A DNA stretch of 64,000 nt, taken from a virus. The notes beneath the pieces were generated by a model that made no database searches, had not been told where the DNA came from, and saw only the letters and a list, made by a program, of their open reading frames with translations. The DNA lies in IMG/VR virus record IMGVR_UViG_3300032334_001488, positions 1 to 64,000 of that record. One strand, given 5' to 3'. Positions 46,869 to 56,900 of this stretch are shown here, in pieces; the first letter of the stretch is position 1, and each line of letters begins with the position of its first letter. The position numbers were made by a program, and so were the translations under genes.

Positions 46869-47582
46869 ATGGCACTTGATGCTGCTACTTACATTCCACT
46901 AGGTAAGATCGGAGCTACTGGTCGCACCACTGGACCTCATGGTCATTTTGAAATTACAAAAGACGGTAAGAAATACGGATTATCACAGACTCGCGGGGAC
47001 ATTGGCCAGAATATTCAGTTTCGACTCCCAGGTAGCCAAGACTGGCGGCCAATGTATTCTCCCTTACCTGGGGGACAGTATCAATTAAATCCTATTGTAC
47101 CTATGACAGAAGGCATGGGTACAAGATCAGTACATCCTGTGACAGGTGCCCGTAACGTGCCACATGGTGGAGAAGATTACGCTTTTCCTCTTGGTACTGA
47201 TTTACGTTTTGCAGGGGTAGGAAGCGTTCAAGGTACAGCTAATGCAGGTGCTGCAGGTAACATTTCAACTTTACAAACAGGCCCATACAAGTTAGATGTA
47301 TTTCACATGAGCCAACTTCCAGCTGCTGCTACCGTTGGGGCAGCGCCACAGGCTGGTACATCGCCTACATACGAACAATCGCAACAGCGCACTAATGATT
47401 TATTGACTGCTTTTCTTTATGGTAAAAAGAATGCAGAGCAGCAAACAAATCCAATTAATATGATCAAACAACAACTTCTTGCCTCGGCTATTAATAGGGC
47501 CAATGAAGATGATTCTATTTTCCAACCTTCGGCAACAGCTCTTCCTTCTGAGTATTTGAATGCAATTTATGGCCAGGCTTAA
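46869..47582 (+). CDS. Circularly permuted M23-type peptidase domain protein
   Basis: 237 aa from ATG 46869. Residues 12-28 carry K-I-G-A-T-G-R-T-T-G-P-H-G-H-F-E-I, normally the last block of an M23/LytM domain (H24 and H26). The usual first block follows later: H-P-V-T-G at 89-93, H99-G-G-E-D103, F-P-L-G-T, F-A-G-V-G-S-V, then L-D-V-F-H146-M-S-Q-L. All metal-ligand positions (H-x-x-x-D and H-x-H) are present in swapped order. M23 enzymes cut peptidoglycan peptide bridges; here likely virion-associated. Confidence 0.7.
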   Translation: MALDAATYIPLGKIGATGRTTGPHGHFEITKDGKKYGLSQTRGDIGQNIQFRLPGSQDWRPMYSPLPGGQYQLNPIVPMTEGMGTRSVHPVTGARNVPHGGEDYAFPLGTDLRFAGVGSVQGTANAGAAGNISTLQTGPYKLDVFHMSQLPAAATVGAAPQAGTSPTYEQSQQRTNDLLTAFLYGKKNAEQQTNPINMIKQQLLASAINRANEDDSIFQPSATALPSEYLNAIYGQA

Positions 47583-47616
47583 AGCTCTTATAATTGACAA
47601 ATAACGTATTAAATTA

Positions 47617-48078
47617 GTGCAACTAGCTGAGTACGACAAAAGCAGGGTCCGATACCATCTCGGATACTTCACGGTTTCAGTGCCGGCAGGCGACTACGCA
47701 CGCCTGGAAGAATCCCTTAACACAATCCCGGACTCATACTTTTACGACAAGTTGATTATTCAACTAGGTCGTTGCGATACCGCTGAAAAGAAAACTGAGG
47801 TTGCCTCCAATCCCAGCACTCGCCTGGAAAGCATCCTTGGTGACGTGGATCGTACGATTCGCTCAAGCAATGCTGCAGAAGCACTTAAGGTCTGGAATCA
47901 GATTTATCTCTATGAGACAAATCGCCTAGCCGGTATTCTTTTTGTGCCGAACTATAAGGATGAATTCCAAGCTCGGTATCGCTACGAACGCTCAGGTGCT
48001 GAGTTTATTCAAGCGTTGCCAGGACCTGCTGACACCGCTGTTGGTTCACGTATCTATCTTCATGAGGTTTATCGGTAA
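47617..48078 (+). CDS. Virion protein, head-tail connector candidate
   Basis: 153 aa from GTG 47617. V-R-Y-H-L-G-Y-F-T-V-S-V-P-A-G-D-Y-A-R-L-E-E, then helices with L-I-I-Q-L-G-R-C-D. Size and position suit a head completion protein; no fold-specific motif. Overlaps the next gene by one base. Confidence 0.55.
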   Translation: MQLAEYDKSRVRYHLGYFTVSVPAGDYARLEESLNTIPDSYFYDKLIIQLGRCDTAEKKTEVASNPSTRLESILGDVDRTIRSSNAAEALKVWNQIYLYETNRLAGILFVPNYKDEFQARYRYERSGAEFIQALPGPADTAVGSRIYLHEVYR

Positions 48079-49064
48079 TGGCCGACTTACTATCCAACAT
48101 TAAAAATGCAGCCTGGCTGGCAAGTAGGCAAGCTTCGGCAGCTAACATCAAAAACATTGGTGGAATTGGAAGTTTAACAGGAAAAATAAACTTTTTAACG
48201 GAAGCGGCAGCATTGCCCAGTGCAGCGGCAAAAGCCTGGAATGGGGTACAGGGATTGTATGAGACTGGTGAAGGCCTTTTAAAAGGACGCCCTCTAATTG
48301 AAACAGCACGTCGTTCAAATACTCCTGGCTACCAACCAACAGGGCCAATTGGAATTGGAAGCATTCCTCCCAAAAATAAAACCGGTGAATGGTACCGAGA
48401 CCAAGAACTTCAATTTTCTGCAGCAGCCCGTGCAGCAGGCGGTCCTAGTGCCGGTGGCGGCATTGGTGGTGGAAATATGGCAAGCTTTGTTCCCAATCCC
48501 CAGTCTTCTCCTGCTGCAGAACGTGCTTATCGACAACAGCTTTCCAGCACTGCGCAACAAGTTGCGCAAGACCCGCAGCTAGATGACTGGTCTAAACAAC
48601 GCGCACTTGATGTTGCGTCTAAAGATTATTCAAAATCTGAAGACATGGGTATGAAGATTTGGGCAGAACGCCATAAGGATCTAGCAGGCAAAGTCAAGCC
48701 TGGTCAAGCTGGATACGACGTTATTCAAAGTGTTCTCAATAAACAAACTACGCCAACTCCTACGTTTAATCCTTATGCAGCTTCGGTTAAGCTTCCGGGC
48801 CTAGAAGAGTATGCAAACTCAATGCAAGGAGCAATCATTCATCCGCTAGAAGGCACTCCTATGAACGCAATGAATGATCCACGCTTTGGGGAATACAACA
48901 GCACCTGGAAAGAAGCATACAATCTTACCAATGTATTTCCTTCTGTAACCACACAACAAACATTGTCCCTCCCTGTTGGGACATATCCTATTCCCAACAT
49001 GTCAGCTTATGGAGGTGGCATTTACCCAGGGGAGCCCCTCAAGATTCCTTTCCAGGCTCGGTAA
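48078..49064 (+). CDS. Hypothetical virion protein
   Basis: 328 aa. Helical Ala-rich start (I-K-N-A-A-W-L-A-S-R-Q-A-S-A-A), Gly-rich middle, Pro/Tyr-rich C-terminus (P-V-G-T-Y-P-I-P-N-M). No known motif. Confidence 0.55.
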   Translation: MADLLSNIKNAAWLASRQASAANIKNIGGIGSLTGKINFLTEAAALPSAAAKAWNGVQGLYETGEGLLKGRPLIETARRSNTPGYQPTGPIGIGSIPPKNKTGEWYRDQELQFSAAARAAGGPSAGGGIGGGNMASFVPNPQSSPAAERAYRQQLSSTAQQVAQDPQLDDWSKQRALDVASKDYSKSEDMGMKIWAERHKDLAGKVKPGQAGYDVIQSVLNKQTTPTPTFNPYAASVKLPGLEEYANSMQGAIIHPLEGTPMNAMNDPRFGEYNSTWKEAYNLTNVFPSVTTQQTLSLPVGTYPIPNMSAYGGGIYPGEPLKIPFQAR

Positions 49065-49298
49065 AATTACTGTTTGGTAGACTAAAGGGAGCTTGTATTT
49101 ATACAGGCTCCTACTGGCATGAACTTTGAGTTTGCGGAGGCCAGTGTTGTTGCATCAAACCGATGATTCTTTGCCCTAACTTTGTCAAGCGTTTGACGGC
49201 CCAGTTAAGTTTGGTAGTAGGACTACAAACTGTATTTGTACCTGGACTCAAAGCTGACTCAAATTGGGTAGGAAAATAAGCCAAAATTAACATTTAAC
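49065..49298. other. Gene-free stretch with a strong hairpin
   Basis: Holds a 10-bp hairpin GGAGCTTGTA-TTTA-TACAGGCTCC at 49088-49111 (one G-U pair on the plus strand), with no T-run, so a processing or regulatory element is more likely than a terminator. The rest is unremarkable. Confidence 0.5.
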
Positions 49299-50027
49299 AT
49301 GCCACGTACTACCCAGCAGTTGTTAAACCTTACCCCAGGGCAAATGACCGCCCTGGTAGGGACCAACCTGGGAGAAGCTGGGCATACCGCTAAAGATCAA
49401 GCGTTAGTAGCTGCGACTGTACTAGGACGTACGCTTGTCCCTGGATATGGAAAGACACCTACTGACGTTGGTTGGGCTCCAAATCAATTTGTTGCTAACG
49501 CAGGCATTAGCCGTGCCCAGGCAGAAGATCCAAACTTTTGGATGAAGCGATATGGCGCAAAACAATACCAGGAAAGACTAGCTCTTCTTAATGATCCCAA
49601 CACACTTTTAAATACTGTAAATTCTTACGGTGTTCCTCTTTCATTTAGAAGTGGTTCATCTATTCCGCCAAACAAAAGACTTAAAACTGATATTTACGGC
49701 GGCATTGATGAAAGAGGCAATCAAATTGCTGGCAATGTATTTTTTGATACAAGCAAAAGTGCTGCAAATCTTTTGAGGCAAAGATTGAGTGCAGGAATTA
49801 CAGATCAGGTTTCTACTGTTAACCAGGGTGTTCCTGGTCAATCTTTTCCTAGCGTAAGAGATTCTCTTTCCGCGGCATTAGGTTATCAACTAGATCCCAC
49901 TGGGCAAACTATTGAGAGTCAAACACTTGCGCAAAAGCTTTTAGCCGATGCAAAAAATAATTTGCTGTGGCAAGCAATTACACAACAGCAACAGCCCGAT
50001 TTGTTGACGGCTTACGTTCCCCAGTGA
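49299..50027 (+). CDS. SleB-like cell wall hydrolase candidate
   Basis: 242 aa. N-terminal 65 residues: T-N-L-G-E-A-G-H, Q-A-L-V-A-A-T-V-L-G-R-T-L, P-T-D-V-G-W-A-P-N-Q-F follows the SleB-type pattern (E-A-x-x, V-A-x-V-x-x-N-R, Q-F). The Glu in G-E-A-G would be catalytic. The remainder is helical and Gln-rich. Possible virion-bound peptidoglycan hydrolase acting at infection. Confidence 0.5.
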   Translation: MPRTTQQLLNLTPGQMTALVGTNLGEAGHTAKDQALVAATVLGRTLVPGYGKTPTDVGWAPNQFVANAGISRAQAEDPNFWMKRYGAKQYQERLALLNDPNTLLNTVNSYGVPLSFRSGSSIPPNKRLKTDIYGGIDERGNQIAGNVFFDTSKSAANLLRQRLSAGITDQVSTVNQGVPGQSFPSVRDSLSAALGYQLDPTGQTIESQTLAQKLLADAKNNLLWQAITQQQQPDLLTAYVPQ

Positions 50028-50044
50028 AATCTTAAATACTACTT

Positions 50045-50593
50045 TTATCGTTTAAACGCTCTTTCCAGGTCCCAACCTTTATTTAATCTTTTTTGCATGG
50101 ATTGAGGAGCTATTCCAACTTCTTTGGCCCAGTCTGCAATACACATTGTTTTCCCTTCAAAAGTGTATAGCCTTGTTGCGCGTTTTCCTCCACGGTTTCG
50201 CGTTTGTTCTTTGTGTGTTGCCCAACAACAATTTTCTTTGCAATAATTTTTATCATTATCTTTTCGTTCTAATTCCATTTTAGGATTAGGCTTTTCTCCC
50301 ATATCTTTAAGAAAATTTTTAAAATCACTCCAGCTAGGGTCGTAAGAAATGCCACGTCCCCCATACCTCACATATGATTCGTGTTTGGGATTGTTGCAAC
50401 GATTTTTCATTGCAAGCCAAGAACTATATTCCGGCATTTTATTTTTAAATCCTCCATGTTTAAAATTTCCACAAGAATTAGAACAAAACACATGGCCTCG
50501 AATTTTTAGGCGACTTCTGCATGTTGCCCCTGCGGCACCAAAGCGTTCAAAATGCTTTCCGCAAGTCTTACAAACAAATTCAGTTTGTGCCAT
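50045..50593 (-). CDS. HNH homing endonuclease (free-standing, antisense)
   Basis: 182 aa, opposite strand within the late module. N-terminal zinc knuckle C-K-T-C-G-K-H-F, then Y-S-S-W-L-A-M-K-N-R-C-N-N-P, G-I-S-Y-D-P-S-W, M-E-L-E-R-K-D-N-D-K-N-Y, E-N-C-C-W-A-T-H-K-E-Q-T-R-N-R, and a C-terminal HTH-like unit (I-A-D-W-A-K-E-V-G-I). This is a common phage homing nuclease type; it probably spreads between phages by cutting genomes lacking it. Confidence 0.85.
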   Translation of the reverse strand: MAQTEFVCKTCGKHFERFGAAGATCRSRLKIRGHVFCSNSCGNFKHGGFKNKMPEYSSWLAMKNRCNNPKHESYVRYGGRGISYDPSWSDFKNFLKDMGEKPNPKMELERKDNDKNYCKENCCWATHKEQTRNRGGKRATRLYTFEGKTMCIADWAKEVGIAPQSMQKRLNKGWDLERAFKR

Positions 50594-50656
50594 TAGAATG
50601 AAAGAAGTTTTTCAGGACCCCTATCAATTTACCAGAGATAGGGTGTTTAGTCTACC

Positions 50657-51436
50657 TTGAGCTCGACTAACACGAACAAGCAACCCTTGCTTATAGATCG
50701 CCCTCTGTTTGATCGAGTGCGAGTCACTACTCAAATTGTAGGCAGCTCTACTGCAAACACTTTGTTTGTGCAGGGTGGCCAAGCTCCTTCCATCCTGGTG
50801 GATATGGACGCTGCCTTGAGTGATGACAACAATAGTGGTGGCGTTGTTGATTCCATCACAATTGTGCGCAATGATGCTTATCGTTCTGCAGACTATACCT
50901 TGGATACCACTACATCAGGAACTGCTGTTTCCCTGGTAAGCGGTCAAATTGTTTCAATTACCACTACAGGCGCAATGAATACCGGTACCGCAAGCGGTAT
51001 CGGTTATTACACTTACACTGGCGCCACCACAATCACTGGTAAGCTGGGCGCAATTAATTATTCCGGTGGACTTGCATCCGGCTTTCTATACCAAGGTATT
51101 TCATACGGCTATCAGCCAGCAGCTACGTTTGCTTTTTACCAGACTCGTAACACCACTACGCCAATTCCTGCAAGCGGCGACTACAATCTTTTGTTCTCCA
51201 AGACTGTACCCGCCAATACGGCGGAAGTTGACTGCTCTGACGTAATGCCCGCCTTAGGCGCTCCTATGCCCGCTGCAGGCAATACAAACGGCCTTGGGCA
51301 GACTTCCCCCCTACGCAACAAAGGCATCTACCTGGAGCGCGGAGACCGCCTCTACGTGGGTGTCTTTGCTGATGGTCCCAACATCTCTGGCTACACCCCT
51401 GGCGCCCATGTGTATGCTCAGGGTGGATTCTTCTAA
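50657..51436 (+). CDS. Beta-rich virion protein (TTG start)
   Basis: 259 aa from TTG 50657 (CTACC upstream, as at 40383). Thr/Ser/Gly-rich beta strands (I-V-S-I-T-T-T-G, Y-Y-T-Y-T-G-A-T-T-I), ending G-A-H-V-Y-A-Q-G-G-F-F. Likely tail or outer virion protein. Confidence 0.55.
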   Translation: MSSTNTNKQPLLIDRPLFDRVRVTTQIVGSSTANTLFVQGGQAPSILVDMDAALSDDNNSGGVVDSITIVRNDAYRSADYTLDTTTSGTAVSLVSGQIVSITTTGAMNTGTASGIGYYTYTGATTITGKLGAINYSGGLASGFLYQGISYGYQPAATFAFYQTRNTTTPIPASGDYNLLFSKTVPANTAEVDCSDVMPALGAPMPAAGNTNGLGQTSPLRNKGIYLERGDRLYVGVFADGPNISGYTPGAHVYAQGGFF

Positions 51437-51446
51437 CTAAACGTGT

Positions 51447-52958
51447 ATGGCCAAAAAAGATATCTTTGGTACTTTTGGTCAGTCAGAAGATTTTGCTCCG
51501 GTAAAGTTTAAACCACTTAGAGCAGAGTTTGCAAAAGGCAGCCTGCCCAACTCAATTGCGCGAGTGAATAGAGACTCTACCTGGGCGCGTTGGCGGCGAG
51601 GCTATGAGCTTGGCGTATCAACAAGCTATACAAATGCTTTTGTCTATCCATTTACTTATAGGATTCCATTACCTGAAGGCGTAGAGGCTCCACCAGAAAC
51701 AAATCCTGCTGTTCCAGGAGTTTTTGTAGGGTTTCCAACAAACAATAGAGAAGCGGGAATGCACTGGGCTGGAGCACGCGTTGCTGGCAGTGTGCGTTTT
51801 GATAATATAAAAGACTCTACAGGCGCTCCTGCTTCGATTAGTTATGTGGCGCAAGATGACGATTATGTATATGTAACTTTAAGCGGTACGTGGAGCACCA
51901 GTAACCCGTTGCCGCCTCCCTTGTACATACCAATTCCAGGTTCTGATTCAGGTGTTAAACCGCTTAATGGTGAAGTACTAGAAGACAGGATCATTACTGT
52001 AGGAGGTGTTCCTGTTACAAGATTAACAGTTGATCCAAACACACAAAAAAAATATGGTTACACGCAATATCTTCTTGTTGATCTTGATCCATTTAATGGG
52101 ATCCTTACTTTAAAAAAAGCTGGTTCTGTAGAAGCCACATTTGATTATGCAGTCATAACACCAGCAATTAGCATGCCTTCTATCGGAAGGTTTTTTATGA
52201 CTGGATCAAAATATTGTTGCACTTGCCAAGATTTTACACAGCGCGATTATGCGTTTATGACCAACCTTGGCAATAGAAAAAAAGTTTATTTTCCACTGAC
52301 AAAAGCAGCATCCATTAAGCCTGGGCGTTATGAGACAGTTACAACTGATGGATTGTTAGACAACAGAGCAATGACTGCCGCCGATGTCAATCGTGATTTG
52401 ACTGTAATTTCTCCAGCAACGGAATACAATTTACCGCAAAGCTCAACCCCTACAGCAAATACTGTGCCGACTGCAACCAGGGATAATCCTGGTGTGTTTA
52501 GAGATTTTGGTTATATCAGCGCACAGAAAAATAGTTTTCCTGATTATCAAGATTACACTGCAGTAAACAATAAACTTCAAACCCTTCACGACTACTGGAC
52601 TCCGTTGCTTGATGAGCAACGCTATTGCAAGCACATCTACGCCATGAAGTTTTTGGAAGGTGTGCATCCACCCGAACCATCGGATATTCCAGTGGAACCA
52701 GAAAGCATTGCAGAATGGGAGCAAAATTTAGTCATTAACATGCAAAAAGAAGATCGCGGAAAAATGTACAATGACATGAAAGAAAGCCTTGCGTACATGG
52801 ATACACCTCCATATAACTGTCAAGCTCCTTACATGCTTCCTATGATGCAAAAACTTTTTAATATTCCCGCAAGTTTTGTAAGGATTGAAGGTTTTACTAT
52901 GCTTGATAAAAACGGTCAGGCTTATGATCCTATTAAAGGACAAAAAGCAGGACTATGA
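51447..52958 (+). CDS. Virion protein with cysteine patch
   Basis: 503 aa. N-terminal D-S-T-W-A-R-W-R-R-G-Y-E-L, beta-rich middle, then S-K-Y-C-C-T-C-Q-D-F-T-Q-R-D-Y-A-F-M, a Cys cluster that may bind metal, and a helical C-terminus. Probably tail or baseplate; similar cyanophage proteins are annotated only as structural. Confidence 0.6.
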   Translation: MAKKDIFGTFGQSEDFAPVKFKPLRAEFAKGSLPNSIARVNRDSTWARWRRGYELGVSTSYTNAFVYPFTYRIPLPEGVEAPPETNPAVPGVFVGFPTNNREAGMHWAGARVAGSVRFDNIKDSTGAPASISYVAQDDDYVYVTLSGTWSTSNPLPPPLYIPIPGSDSGVKPLNGEVLEDRIITVGGVPVTRLTVDPNTQKKYGYTQYLLVDLDPFNGILTLKKAGSVEATFDYAVITPAISMPSIGRFFMTGSKYCCTCQDFTQRDYAFMTNLGNRKKVYFPLTKAASIKPGRYETVTTDGLLDNRAMTAADVNRDLTVISPATEYNLPQSSTPTANTVPTATRDNPGVFRDFGYISAQKNSFPDYQDYTAVNNKLQTLHDYWTPLLDEQRYCKHIYAMKFLEGVHPPEPSDIPVEPESIAEWEQNLVINMQKEDRGKMYNDMKESLAYMDTPPYNCQAPYMLPMMQKLFNIPASFVRIEGFTMLDKNGQAYDPIKGQKAGL

Positions 52959-53185
52959 CCGAACCCAATTTTGGAGACATTGTACAAACTCAATATGTAC
53001 AATCACCTGACCAAATTGATACTCGTGCTTTTGGCTTCAGTGAAATTCGTGCCAGCGGTAACATCCCATCTGTTTACCATGCTGGAGATATTGTCCATCT
53101 TCCGTACGCTTCGGGGGAAGTATCTACAATTGAAGCAATGGGCCTAGCGTGGGCAGCTTACATCAGTGGCGTACCGCCCGCATAA
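52955..53185 (+). CDS. Small virion-module protein
   Basis: 76 aa, overlaps the previous stop as ATGA. F-G-D-I-V-Q-T-Q-Y-V-Q-S-P, I-V-H-L-P-Y-A-S-G-E. Last gene before the terminator at 53211. Function unknown. Confidence 0.6.
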   Translation: MTEPNFGDIVQTQYVQSPDQIDTRAFGFSEIRASGNIPSVYHAGDIVHLPYASGEVSTIEAMGLAWAAYISGVPPA

Positions 53186-53211
53186 AAAACAGCCCCCTTG
53201 CGGAGGCTGTT
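53185..53211 (-). terminator. Terminator (mainly leftward)
   Basis: AACAGCC-CCC-TTGC-GGAGGCTGTT. On the minus strand it is followed by UUUUUUAUG and ends 53233-53454; on the plus strand it ends the late run without a T-tract. Confidence 0.8.
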
Positions 53212-53232
53212 GGATCCCATATCCTCAGTAGT

Positions 53233-53454
53233 CTACACTGCAGCCAGCTCTAGCTTCTCAAGCTTGCTCATGGTCTTGCGAATAGCATTGACGTTCCAGC
53301 GGAAGCTATCCCGTGAACGCGTTTCAGGAAATGCTGCATAGTGTGGACCAAGGCGAAGGGTCCCGTTGTCACGCATCTTAAAAAGCGTTTTGCGATCAAG
53401 GCCCAACATCTCGCCGGCCCTGGTAGCAGAGACCCATCCTTGGTGCGTTGTCAT
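53233..53454 (-). CDS. Excisionase-type HTH protein
   Basis: 73 aa. W-V-S-A-T-R-A-G-E-M-L-G-L-D-R-K-T-L-F-K-M-R-D-N-G is a MerR/Xis-type winged HTH, followed by a wing with R-S-R-D-S-F-R-W-N. Binds DNA; regulator of its own or divergent transcription. No integrase is visible, so a lysogeny role is not supported. Confidence 0.75.
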   Translation of the reverse strand: MTTHQGWVSATRAGEMLGLDRKTLFKMRDNGTLRLGPHYAAFPETRSRDSFRWNVNAIRKTMSKLEKLELAAV

Positions 53455-53588
53455 GACCGAAAAGTCTTGTACAGCCTTAACCTAGGACATGACCGGCTTG
53501 TGTCAACAGATTTTATTAAAACTTCACAATTGCTTTTTGCTTAGCCTTGGGAAGCCCAACTTAAAATAAGTTAACGACATAGGAACTT

Positions 53589-53921
53589 ATGTTCAGCAGC
53601 GCACAGGAACCGCTCGCACTGCTCATTGAACTAACTCCTAAATTGGCCAAGAAACGTTTTAGACAATGTATATATGATGAATGGAATCACCTTTGTGGTT
53701 ACTGTGAAGAGCCCGCCACAAGCCTAGATCACATTGTTCCACGCCATCGGTCTGGTTCTAGTAACAGGCATAATCTTCTTCCATGTTGCCGACGTTGCAA
53801 TCAATCAAAGTCTAGTACTCGAATGGAAGATTGGTATTTACAGCAAGAATTTTTTACTCAGGCTAGGATAGATAAAATCACCTCCTGGACCAAACAAGGA
53901 ATTGTTGACTTGTTTGCTTAA
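53589..53921 (+). CDS. HNH endonuclease
   Basis: 110 aa. C-G-Y-C-E-E-P-A-T-S-L-D-H-I-V-P-R, N-L-L-P-C-C-R-R-C-N-Q-S-K: the two CxxC zinc pairs and D-H of a compact HNH domain. Preceded by TTAAAATAAG. Small HNH proteins of this type occur in many phages, some linked to packaging; here it could also be homing. Confidence 0.85.
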   Translation: MFSSAQEPLALLIELTPKLAKKRFRQCIYDEWNHLCGYCEEPATSLDHIVPRHRSGSSNRHNLLPCCRRCNQSKSSTRMEDWYLQQEFFTQARIDKITSWTKQGIVDLFA

Positions 53922-53927
53922 ACATCA

Positions 53928-56900
53928 ATGACACTTTTTTACAACGTTGCAAATAAAGCCTGGAATCTAACACCATATGAACTAGAAAAAACTGATTTAC
54001 CAACAACAAAAACACTATACCTTATATACTCATTTGCACCGTATGAAAATGGTAAAGGAGGAGGAGTCACAAGTTATTCACTATCTGAAACTCCTCCTGC
54101 TACACCCGCTCCTTATAGATACAGAAGTGAAACAATTTACCCCCCGGCACCAACATATACAATTTTAAAATTAACGCCATCGGGATCTTCTAATTTAGGG
54201 TTATCTGGCATTGGTTTTATTCCTGCAAATATTACAGGAACAATAGCGGCAACTGTTAAAACTCTTCAGCTTAATGAAGAAGATAATAATAAGGCAATAA
54301 TTACAAATAAAAAACTTGTTGCAAAAAATGAATTTGAAGCGCAAGCAAAGGCTTCAATTGATAACTTAAAAAAAGTAGTAAATATTCAGTCAACTGCTCC
54401 GGTCAGTAAGTATGTAACCGTTCAGAATGAAATTAAAAACTTAAAGTATCTTTTAACCAACGGAGGCCATACCAGTGAAGAAGCCGATAAAGAAATAAAC
54501 AACTTAATAGCACCGTACTCCGGCTCCCTGGATCAATATTACAGAAACGATCCAAGCATAAAACCTTCGATTTATTCAGCTACCGACCAAGACAAGTTAC
54601 TGCTATCTAATAGAGAGGGTGCGCTTAGCGCAAATCAAACCTTTGATCGTTTTAATAAGTATAGAAATGGAACCTCGGGATACTTTTTTGATAAAACAGA
54701 TTTAGGAAAACAAGCCGCAAAAGAATGGGATGACGCACTAAACTCAAATGATCTAGACATACTTCTTCGCTATGACTATAGCAAAGAACAGTATGGTCTT
54801 TCTAAATACTTACAAGCCCTTAAGGGAGATCCCAATAATATAAATATTCGCGGTAGCGAAATTGCTCCGCTTAAAAGTCAAGAATATAAAGAGCCTATTA
54901 GGACGGATGCAAATAATGCTGAAATAAGAGACAATATTTTTGGCTTAAGGTCTACTACGGATGAGACTGGCGCATTAACTTACGAGCTAAAAAATACTGG
55001 AACAGGAGAAGAATTAGCATCTTTTGTAAAAAGTAATAAAACTGCAAGCAATCTATTTGCGCAAGCACAAAAAGAAGCTGGTCTTTTAGAGTTGGGAAAT
55101 ATTTCAGGCCCGTGGACAAAACTTGTAAATGATGTTTCAAGTACAAAGGGTGTAAAAACAGACCTTAAAACAATAACAAGTTCAGAGGCAGCGTTTGCCA
55201 GCTTTCTAGGATTAGCGGCAACCCTGGATCCACAACAAAATAGTCAAGTAATTTCTAACAACAAGACCCTTTACGATTCTATTAATGGTTTAAATTCTGA
55301 CTCAACATTTACTGAGCTGACTTCTTCCGCTCCAGAAATTACAAATGTTTTTAAACAGGTAATTAGTCAATCAGATGTTGCTCAAAAACAACAGTTTGAC
55401 GTATTACGCAAACAGGCGTTAACCGATACTATTGCAGCACTAAAAGAAGCAAAACAAAAAGAAGGTAAAATTGCTTACTTTCAACCTCTTATCAAAGATC
55501 TTCAGTCCGTACAGGATGAGTTCAATGCATCAATAAATAGTGCAGTCTTAAGTGATTCTGGGCTAGGAAATGTTAATCCTATTGGAGGACAACAAGCAAA
55601 TACACAACAAAAATACAAACTAGACTTTGGCATTAATAATATTTTTAACACAAGAAACGGTTTGATTTATAACTGGCAAGATTGGATAAACAATGAAATT
55701 GAAAAGAAATATGCTGGCGGCATTGATATCCCAAATGATTATGTTCCATTAAATTTGCGCACAGAGGCAAATGGATTTATTGATAAAACAGGGTGGAGCA
55801 ATGAAAAGAAAGCAGCTTGGGACAAGGCAGACAAAGCGTATCTTACTTTAAAAACAAATCCAAATGATTTTACATCTAAAAATGTAATTAAAAATCTTCC
55901 AGAGGGATACGTTCCAGTAGAAAACAGAAAACTAGTTCAAGATAGTTGGAAAAAATATGAAGATCAATTGAAAGCTAATGGATATGTGGACCCAGAAACA
56001 GTAACTTCTTGGAAACAGTACGACGATGCCTGGCGTAATTGGCAGGATCAGCCCGAAGGATCCAGCGCAAAAGCTGCAGCCCTTGAGGCGTACAACAAAC
56101 TTCAAAAACCAGAGGGATATATTCCGCCAGACAAGCGGATGGGACAAGAGGTTCAGTTTGCTAGAGATTTTTACACTCAATACTTAAAGCCGCGCTTTGA
56201 TGCCTCACAATCAATTGCTGAATTTCAAGATTATATTGATGTTACAGATAAAACTCAAAACCCATTTCAAACGCAAGACAAAGTAAACGCCTTAAAAATG
56301 GCGGCGCAAAATGATATAACCAGGTGGTACGCAAACTTACAAAAACTAAACAATACAGAGCAAGGATTTAATGCTGAGTACTACATTGATCCAAATAAAT
56401 ACCTTCAGAAATATGGCTTGGTAGGAAAAGACGCTAAAGGCGGAGAAATTGGTTTATTGGCTCCTGATGCCTTTGATGGGTTTGTTGATACCGTAGCTGG
56501 TTTCAATAACTCTGTTCAGGCAAAAAGAGTTGCAGATGATTGGGAGGCGGCAAAAGCTGGAAGAATTACTAAAGATGATCAAGGAAATGCTATTAACTGG
56601 GCAGCAAAAGCTTATGAGTATGGGATTGATATTACAAATCCAAACGAATTTGCAAAACTGCACTACCAAATGGTTGGGCTGCGTGCAGCCAAAAAAGATA
56701 AAGATGGAAACATTGTTTACCAACAAGATGATAAAGGCAATTACATCTTGGATTCACAAGGCAATAAAATGCCTGAACTTTTGTCATATGACGGTTCACC
56801 AGCAATGCTGGCACCTAACATTGCAAACTTATATATTTCAAAAGTATTAACACCTCTTTTAATCAAAGAAGCTGATAAAATTGGCACTGTTTTTGGTCAG

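Noticed and set aside
49111-49293. 60-codon minus-strand ORF in the 49065-49298 gap
   Set aside because: No ribosome site, Ser/Thr/Pro-rich with no domain, and alone against the late gene direction.
53233-53454. Excisionase gene as evidence for lysogeny
   Set aside because: No integrase, repressor or att-like repeats were seen; Xis-type HTH proteins are common as regulators in lytic phages.
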